64,000 nucleotides of DNA from Sesamum alatum (lineage: Eukaryota; Streptophyta; Magnoliopsida; Lamiales; Pedaliaceae), in assembly GCA_034509735.1 (NCBI GenBank), contig JACGWO010000012.1, positions 4,809,367-4,873,366 on the forward strand, read 5' to 3'. Position 1 is the stretch's first letter; each line of letters begins with the position of its first letter. The notes under the pieces are model-generated. The model saw only the letters and a list, made by a program, of their open reading frames with translations, was not told the origin of the DNA and made no database searches. Positions 56,423 to 64,000 of the stretch are shown here, piece by piece. The position numbers and the translations under genes were made by a program.

Positions 56423-58130
56423 AAACAACATGAAAATTAAGATTTTACAATCCTTGTCATTTATCCCGACTTCATGTTTAACTTATTTCAATTAGCATTG
56501 GGCAGTGCCGATCTCGAATACTTCGAATTTGTGTTTAAGCAAATATTCCAGAATGGTTAGTAGAGTACGTGAAATTGTATGGAAATATTTTTTCATGGGC
56601 GTCGTCCAACCTATGTCTCTATATTTCATGGTGGATTGTAAGTCTTTGTTTTCGACAATTATGTCATATTATTCATATGTTTCATGAAGTTATGTGCCAT
56701 GCATTTTACAATTTATTTGTCCACCACAACTTATTTGTACTAATTCATTTAAAACTATGAGTAAATGTATATCACGAAAACTTTTTTCATATGAATTTTT
56801 TTTTTCCAGTTAGGTTATCTATTACTGCACGACAATATATACTATGTCCAATTTTGTTACCGTTTAAGGTGGGAAAAACTGAAATCATGATTCACTCAGC
56901 AAGAAAACGGAAATCGTCACACCAGAACATGATAGAGTTCAACAAATTTTCTGAATGCATGCGTATTCGCATGTCTGGTCCAGGCACGCTGAATTGGTAT
57001 AAACATCGTGCACTAGTAACATAATGGGTCGTTTATTTTAGGTACGTGTTACTTGCTGAATAAATTGTCCATAGCACAATTCCAAACCCTCACAAAATAA
57101 TGGACGAACAAAACAAAAATGGGAATTGTAATGTTACATCTTATTCCATATTCTAGGCTTCCTTTTAATTTTTTTAGACGTTTAAAACGTTACAACTAAG
57201 TAACTTTTTGTAAGTTTGCTGTAGTAATTTTATTTTCATATCCAAATCGCATACAACTTCTTTCATTATCTCTCAACTACTCCTGCCGGTGCGTCCTTCA
57301 ATAAAGCTTTAATGGAGTACAATGGTTTAGTCAAAAACCTCATGAATATGCTGATAACATTTGACATAAATGTGCCCAGGTAGTATTAAGAAGAAGCATC
57401 GGGAATGATCACCTCTTCAATTCGAGATATAAATGAACATATTGATAGGTAGGTTTTGGTTGACTTAAACAGTGTTATCCACACCAAATTTTCCAACCAC
57501 TTTCAGCTTTTTCATTAATAATATCCTAATCTATTGCATGCACATTTAAGTAACACTATTTGCTAATTTGTTAAACATTTGTAATATTTATGTAGTACTT
57601 TGACGAAATTTGGAGCATTACATTGTGCTCTTACAATTTACTCCTCTAACCTACTCTAATTAATAATTGGATAATACAACGCACAATCAAATATAATAAA
57701 ATGACATAATGAAGTTTAAACTATGAGCAAAAAATGTCAGGCCATGACTAATTTACCTTTTTTTTTTTTTTTTCGATGCCCTCGCGTTTCAGATGCACCA
57801 CATTACCCCAATTAATATTTTATACGATTTCGTGGTTCAATTCCGTATTATTAACCATTCATTAATCTCACATTAAACGTTTACTATGTTAACATAGTTA
57901 TGGGATTACATTCTATTGTTTTATAGGCACTAGTAATAATGGTTAAGGTTTGCCTTGAGAAATTGACATGCTTTAGGATTTAGCTATGATGATGCTATGG
58001 ATAGGATTCTATAAGTGTAATGACTAACTAGTCCCATCTAATAAATATGAGTGACACAAGAAAATCTTGGGGAGAAGATTTGCATGGGAGTGGACGTTCT
58101 TCTTTGCATGGTGATTGTGGTGGTCATTTC
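56423..58130. other. Intergenic DNA with a repeat shared with 59.26 kb
   Basis: No convincing gene. 56632-56662 is a 31-bp exact copy of 59261-59291 and is part of the 3' flanks of Myb/SANT-like genes 1 and 2. T-rich runs and AT-rich sequence fill the remainder; ORFs at 56505-57024 show no domain. Confidence 0.5.
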
Positions 58131-58201
58131 CCTATAAATAGCACATCAATGAAGCTTAATGCAATCACCATCCAAATCACATATCATTGATCATTATTAA
58201 A

Positions 58202-58941
58202 ATGGTGTTCCAAGATGGCTACTTCTACCAAGGACGTTTGTTCTATAGCACGAAATGGACACGGCCAATGGAGGCCACATTTGTGGATGCCCTCGTCGAG
58301 CATAAGAAACAAGGTCATTTTAAGCGTAATGGTATAAACTTTCATGCGGTGATGTGTGCCATTTATGATGTGAACAGGGAGCACGCAACGAAGCACTCGT
58401 ACGCGACTGGCGATAACAAACTCCGAAAACTGAAAGAGCGTTACTCCATTTTCTCGACCATCCTGAAAATGGAGGGGGTGCTTGTCAACAGTGTTGGACG
58501 CTATGTCTTGGCTGACGATACTACTTGGGAAAAGATGATTAAGGTTACAAAGTTGTGATATTCTATGTTATTATTCGTGTACGTGGTCTACGAACCGCAA
58601 CATAATTTTATATTTTTCCATGCTTCAAAATGCTAATCATAATTTGTTGGGGGTTTCTATCTTTTGCATAAAGGAAAGGGTGTTGTGCAAATGTTACGTT
58701 AATGCGTATGAGGATTTCTACGAGAGTTTATGCATCTTGTTCGGTCCTGATACCCCTGACCAGCCAAACCTACCTCCTTGTGCCGTTTTTTTTGGAAGAG
58801 TATTATGCTTCTGACGACGAAGAAGAAGTTAATTCAATTCTTGCACTACCTGCCGCTCCACCACCATCTCCTGATCCTAGCTACGTATCTGTCGAGCACA
58901 TAAGCTCTTCAGCATCTAACGAAATCAGCAAGTCCAACTAA
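58202..58941 (+). pseudogene. Myb/SANT-like gene 2, two exons, one homopolymer frameshift
   Basis: Exon 1 58202-58543 (114 codons) has WTRPMEATFVDALVEHKKQG, NKLRKLKERYSIFSTIL and DDTTWEKMIK, the plant Myb/SANT-like domain. Exon 2 starts at about 58674 in phase and continues with AYEDFYESLCILFG. Within a T8 run (58788-58795) the frame changes: in one frame it stops at 58813; in the other it continues E-E-Y-Y-A-S-D-D-E-E-E to a TAA at 58939-58941 with an acidic, proline-rich tail. One T too many would explain it. A TATA box (58131-58139) is present. It has the same exon layout as genes 1 and 3. Confidence 0.65.
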
Positions 58942-59977
58942 GGTGTCGTCCGAATATTATATATATTTATAAGGATATTTAGGTCTAATATTTCTATGTA
59001 TGGCAGCCCCGTTTGAAGGTCTACATATTCGTAGTTGTCGTGATTAGTAGCTCCTAACTATCGAGCATATAATTACCCATAGAAAAAATGCAAGTGCTGT
59101 TTTGGATAAGGACGTGGCACTAGGACGAAGCATGCGATATTGTATTGGCCAAACTATTGTTTTGAAGGTGGCATATGGGTTATGTTTTGCGGATGTAATT
59201 ATCGTTTATGTTATTATGTTTACAATGTATGTCATTATATAAATTATGTAAGTTTCATGTTGGATTGTAAGTCTTTGTTTTCGACAATTATTTCATACAT
59301 GAAGAAACTGATTAGGATTTCGTAAAATCCTCGGCAATAAATATGCCAACGTCCAATTCTTAACTTTTGCTATTTTAAACTTAAATGAAAGTTGGACAAA
59401 ACAAAAAAAATAAATAAAATGTCCATACTTCAAAACCTACCTGTGAAAAAAAAAATGAGAAGTATGTATTCATAATTAATTAAATGGTTTTGTAGTTATA
59501 TGATTTTCAACGTATGTATTCGTAATTAATTAATGGGGGAGAATTTAACTGAATTTGCTTAGACTGAAATTGGCTTGAGTGTCCAACCTTATGCTTACCG
59601 AAAAAAAAACATTCATCTCTGTACACCTGAAACTGAAGCTACTTTTTGTCTCATTTATTATAGGTTTGCATGTATTTTCCTTTGTTTGGCCAAAAAGAGA
59701 GGACGATTTTTACGTTAAAAAAAATAAAATAAATAAAAATGCAGCTTTTGTGCTATGTGGCTGCTCGTGATTGGGGTGGTGCAACAACATATCTTTTAAC
59801 CCCCTGCGTTCGGGATCCTTGCAGCAAACCCTTCTTCTCCCACCTTACATTAATGTCTAAGGCCTCATCATTACACCTCATTAGAACAGGGTGAAAAGGC
59901 TGCTTTTCCTCTTCATCCATCCTACCAAAATCGCGTCTCTTCTTCTCCCAACAATTACTTTGCATCCCACCACCACC
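58942..59977. other. Intergenic DNA between Myb/SANT-like genes 2 and 3
   Basis: AT-rich, with the 31-bp repeat at 59261-59291. 59760-59977 is more balanced in composition and is probably the promoter and leader of gene 3. Confidence 0.5.
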
Positions 59978-60694
59978 ATGGCCACTCCACCGCAATTCCG
60001 ACCACAGAAACGTTGGTTCTATTCGGGAAGATGGACGAAATCTCACGACGTCACATTCATCGACGCACTGTGCTGGAAGGCAGAGGAGGGATTCAAACAA
60101 GATAATCCTGGAAGGCCAGACAAGGCGGGTTTGTTGTTTGCTGGTCGCGCGGTTACTCGGATGTGGGGATGGGAGTTCAAAGAAGAAACATATGAATGGC
60201 ACCTTGAGCGACTCCGAACTCGGTACCTAACTTTCAAGTCTATACTTCAAAATCCGGCATTTCAATGGGACAGGGAGAACAATGTCGTCCACGCTCCATA
60301 TGCCGCTTGGGTTGACATGATACGGGTAAGTGTAACGGCTTTATGTCGAGGGGGTTTATTTTTTGTATTTTGAACCCTTCGCATGATTACGAAATGTATG
60401 GTAACCTCTACGTTTTTCTTTTATTCTTTCGTTGATGTTTGATCATTCTAGCGTGATCCCTTCGCGGATGCCTACCTGAAGTGTGGCGAGCCCAGTTGGG
60501 ATAATCTGAAAACCATTTTCGAGCGGCACTGAGAAGTACGGCGGGTGCATGTGCCTGAAATCATTTCCATTTCTAGCGGAGAATCTGATGACTGTAGTGA
60601 CGATGGTGAGGAAGATGACACCGCATCAACTGGGGAGGGGGAGAACCCGGATCCAGAATCAATTATTGATTTGGCTACCTCGGCCAGTGACTGA
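59978..60694 (+). pseudogene. Myb/SANT-like gene 3, two exons, one premature stop
   Basis: Exon 1 59978-60325 (116 codons) and exon 2 from 60452; intron 60326-60451 is GT-AG. Exon 1 encodes FYSGRWTKSHDVTFIDALCW, a central helix region and HLERLRTRYLTFKSIL...FQWDRENNVVHA-type segments, a clear Myb/SANT-like domain. Exon 2 continues DPFADAYLKCGEPSWDNL. A TGA at 60530-60532 ends it, but the same frame is open beyond to a TGA at 60692-60694 and encodes an acidic tail rich in Asp, Glu and Ser, as in genes 1 and 2. So the stop looks like a nonsense mutation 54 codons early. If the stop is real, the truncated protein would still hold the DNA-binding domain (142 residues). Confidence 0.7.
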
Positions 60695-61160
60695 AAATCA
60701 TGCAGTTCAGTTGAGTGTTGGGGTCTGTTTAGGAGTTGTGTTTAGAAAGCGTTTTCTTATGTTTTGATACTGCGACAAATTTGGCTCTACCTAAGGTTGC
60801 AGTCGGTTTTATTTAGTTCCAGTGTTATATGCGGATATGGGTTATGGATTTTAATGTATCTTGAATGCTCGTATATTGTGATGTGCATGTTATGTTTTTT
60901 ATGGTGTATTTTGAAATGTGATTGTGAATTCTTACATTGTACAGTTTTTCTAACTAAAAAAAATTAGAATGGTAGGTTAACATTAATAACAAGCAATAAT
61001 GGCATTGTTAATAGCTTCCAATTATTGTGACGTTTATAAAATACATTCCATATTTTTTATTATATTTTATTTTGAATATTTTGATTTTATTATACATATT
61101 CCCCACCCCAACAATAATTATATTATGTATAGAAATAACCGTTTCCTAATTATCTATCTA
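60695..61160. other. 3' flank of Myb/SANT-like gene 3
   Basis: Probable 3' UTR then AT-rich intergenic DNA; no gene seen. Confidence 0.5.
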
Positions 61161-62748
61161 TCTATTCTATTAATATATATATATATATATATATATTTGA
61201 AGGAGGTCTTTTGACCAAAATTGAGCAATTTTGACTCAATTCTAATTTTCTATAATTTTGAATTTTTTTTATTATATTAATATTCCTATTGGTTACTTTA
61301 AATTTGGAAAGCTAATAACTATTTTTTAATACATAATTTGAATTAATTTAGACAATAAATATCAATACTTGATTATAATACCATAATTTAATTATTCATT
61401 CTATATCAATTATTGATTATGTTGAAATCAACAAGTTTCCTTATTTTCCAGACTCCATCTTTCCGATTTTCAAACTTTCAGTATTTAGTTTCCAAAATTT
61501 ATTCATTGTTAACACATAAATAACAATGCTTAATAAAGAAGAATGATGTATTTTTTACAAAAAATATGAGATATTTTGCTCTTTCCTTATTTTTTAAATT
61601 CTAAATTTGGTGCTTTATTAATGTCTTTTCATTACATTAGGTTTATGGTTTATATATATATATACACATATATATTATTTTATTTCATGCTTTGTTGGGT
61701 GGGTGGAAATTAGTCTTACATGAACATATAGGCAATATATGAAGAAAATGAGACTTTCATAAGCCAAGGTATGGGGAAAAAAATTCTCCCGTTTCTTTTT
61801 AATGTTTGTATTATTAGTTATTTTATTTCATGAGTTTATGAATATATTATCATATTTTTATGAGTTAATCAAGTTTCTTATGTTCGATTTTTTTTCAATG
61901 TTTTTTAATTTGTTTATTATCATTTTTTTCTTTCATGAGTTCATGAAATATATAGTTTATGTGTTAATTAGAATTATCTTTGTTTTATTTGTATATGTTT
62001 ATCGTTTTCAAATAATAAAAGATATTCCAAGTCCACAATAAACAGAAAAAGGAGATCACAACAAGGTATTATTATTATTATTTTTTTCGTTCCTTGGTTT
62101 TTTAATATTTTTTATTATTAATTATTTTATTTTGTGAATTCATGAATATGTGATTTTTTGTGTTAATTATAAATTTTTTATTTAATTTATATTTATTATC
62201 ATGCGCATTTTGACTATTCTATTAATAATTTTTGGTAGAGATATTCAATTTTGCATAAAATTTTCATTGCTAAGAATAAATCTTATCATTGCAATTATAA
62301 TTTTGTTAGTATCAAATATTTCAACCATTGAGTTTGTGAATGATGCGATATATAAATTAATTTTTGATATATTTTTTGAATATAGGCACAATTCTGTTAA
62401 TTTTGTAATTTATAAATTATTTTTTTATGATTATGTAGTTAAGTGTTAATTTTTTTGACTAATTCCAAGTCCATAACAAATAAAGAGGGAGAAGATCACA
62501 TGTCAATAAGACTTAACAATTAATCAAAAATTTAGTTTTATTGGATGTATATCTCTTCATTCTTCTTTTAATGATTATAAACTTCTGTAAACTTTATCCA
62601 TATTGATGCATTGTAATTTGGAGAAAAGATAATATTATATTATTGATCTCATTAAAAAAAATTATTAACTAACTTTCACATAATTTATAAATTTTGTAAG
62701 ATATAATTTTATTCATAATTACATTATATAGCACGGGGCACACGCTAG
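61161..62748 (+). mobile_element. Possible Helitron (1.6 kb)
   Basis: The 3' end GCACGGGGCACACGCTAG (62731-62748) followed by T is Helitron-like. A plausible 5' end TCTATTCTATTAATATAT begins at 61161 after an A, but TCTATC repeats next to it leave the exact start open. The interior is AT-rich with no transposition protein. No strong hairpin is visible near the 3' end, so confidence is limited. Confidence 0.45.
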
Positions 62749-63295
62749 TTAATTTTATATTGGAAGGGGTCCGTAAATATGGAAAGTTAATAATTATATT
62801 ATGTATAGAAATAATTGTTTCCTAATTCCTAATTTTCCATTCTAGTTACTTTAAATTTGGAAAGTTAATAACTATTTTTCAATGTTCATAATTTGAATTA
62901 AACCAGACAATGAATTTATTTAAAGTTTTTATGAGGCGCATTTTGACTTTTATAATATAATTTTTTGGTCGATAAATTGAAACTTTCATATATTATTCAT
63001 TCGTGAGATGCAAAATATTAATTGCAAGTATGATTTTGTTAGTATCAAGTATTCACTGTTAAAATTTGCAAATTTTTACTCATTGCGTGCAAACATGCAA
63101 AGAAATTTTACGCAAATGTCTTACACACAGCATTATGAATTTTTTTTCCATAATGAAACCTTGTACATACAAATATCATGAGAACGTAAACTTACTTTAT
63201 GTGCAAATGGGAAACTGCAGTGTCCTTGTCGATTGTTTAATGGCCATTGGACAGTACTCAATATATAAAGGGCTACATCTTTATTAATCAAATCT
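62749..63295. repeat. Diverged copy of sequence flanking and within the 61-62.3 kb stretch
   Basis: 62790-62910 repeats sequence seen at 61110-61160 and 61285-61370 (ATTATATTATGTATAGAAAT; ACTTTAAATTTGGAAAG), and 62935-63055 repeats 62198-62325 (GCGCATTTTGACT; ATTTTGTTAGTATCAA). It is probably a second truncated member of the same family. Confidence 0.55.
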
Positions 63296-64000
63296 CTAGA
63301 ACCTACCCTCTAACATCAACTTCACCAATCGACCGCGCTTATGAGCTGGGAGGGAGAAGAACAACTCCATGTCCTTGGGATTGTTGTGGAGTCGTTGGAC
63401 AATCACAAGCTGATCATTTTCATCAAGTCCTTCAATCTCAGATACTGCGTCATCAACTAATGACCGAGTTTCCGAATTACCAAATTCGGACTGTAGTACT
63501 TTAGTCAAGGTCCCAATACGATTGTTAGCATCCTGACAAAAACGTATTTACCATCTCTACCAATCTTTCCTCTGCAACAGCTCCAACACGCTTACGTTTC
63601 TTTGCGCTCCCACCACTACCCATTGGTACGCTCGAAGATGTTGCAGTTGGATCTGGATTTATGTTGGACGTATGCCCTTGGGCCCTGTCATTGGTGGCGT
63701 ACCCTGTTTCAGGATTCCAATCACCTGTCGGAACGTAATAATCCTAAGTCTCTGGTATTTCTTCCTCCCTAGCTGCATCACCGGCATCATTTATGTCCTC
63801 CCCTGCATCACCGCCTGCTCTGTCCTTCCCGAATATCTCACGCCACGAGGAAAGTATGGCCATGTCTTGTGCCGCATTGACTTAGCGCTCGGATCCACCT
63901 GCCGAAGAAACGTAAATAATTTTATGCTATGGGGTCGTAACCAAACGTCGAATCTGTAACGAATGTAAAAGGAATTTTTAATACCTTAACGTATTCATCC
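63296..64000 (-). pseudogene. Myb/SANT-like gene 4 (longer type), partial at window edge, several lesions
   Basis: Minus strand. The upstream exon ends DEYVK at 63985; an 86-bp GT-AG intron (63899-63984) follows; the last exon runs 63898-63296 (stop TAG 63296-63298). The last exon has DPSAKSMRHKTWPYFP, REIFGKDRAGGD, PTGDWNPETGY, a basic KKRKR nuclear-localisation-like patch (about 63604-63590), and a C-terminal MELFFSLP...R..L-KLML motif typical of the longer plant Myb/SANT-like proteins (about 300 residues). At least three lesions are seen: a base missing after PYFPR, an in-frame TAG after EEEIPET, and an extra base in the T5 run near 63542. The DNA-binding domain lies mostly beyond the window. 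Confidence 0.65.

Noticed and set aside
1..64000. CRISPR arrays, operons, tRNA or rRNA genes
   Set aside because: None was seen. Spaced repeats in the window are microsatellites, minisatellites or transposon arms, and the genome is eukaryotic.

Overview
The window is nuclear DNA of a flowering plant, almost certainly a eudicot. The evidence is AT-rich non-coding DNA with microsatellites, spliced genes with GT-AG introns, plant-only gene families (GDSL esterase, G-type lectin receptor kinases, F-box/FBA proteins, GRF zinc-finger and Myb/SANT-like proteins) and a full range of plant mobile elements. The exact species cannot be read from the sequence; an asterid is only a guess.

Layout. From 1 to 5.9 kb there is no convincing gene: two small inverted-repeat transposons with 9-bp target duplications, a gypsy LTR remnant and a foldback repeat. 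From 5,891 to 19,326 lies one complete 13.4-kb Ty3/gypsy LTR retrotransposon of the Tat lineage, with 0.93-kb LTRs, a 5-bp target duplication (ATATG), PBS, PPT, gag-pro-RT-RNaseH-aRNaseH-integrase, and a second gene on the opposite strand that encodes a plant mobile domain (PMD) protein. From 19.4 to 25.4 kb is a dense cluster of foldback transposons, one carrying a hAT insertion.

The gene-bearing core (25.8-40.4 kb) has a four-exon GDSL esterase (365 aa), two tandem intronless lectin receptor kinases (796 aa and about 830 aa; the second has an apparent one-base loss in a C tract of its signal peptide), and an F-box/FBA gene. A second F-box copy lies at 50.2 kb. The two copies are a segmental duplication separated by about 9.4 kb of transposon debris: a truncated second Tat-type element on the minus strand and, head to head with it, a gypsy-associated ORF split by a 2.9-kb Helitron that itself contains a smaller Helitron.

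From 53 to 64 kb the window holds a cluster of small two-exon DNA-binding-type genes: one GRF zinc-finger gene and four Myb/SANT-like genes, most broken by one or a few lesions (in-frame stops or homopolymer frameshifts). A Helitron-like stretch lies among them. Many frameshifts across the window sit in homopolymers, and the two LTRs differ mostly by single-base indels, so some of the apparent pseudogenisation may be sequencing or assembly error rather than biology.

The genes do not form a pathway. The esterase, the receptor kinases and the F-box genes are ordinary host genes. The most unusual items are the antisense PMD gene inside the retrotransposon and the GRF plus Myb/SANT cluster.
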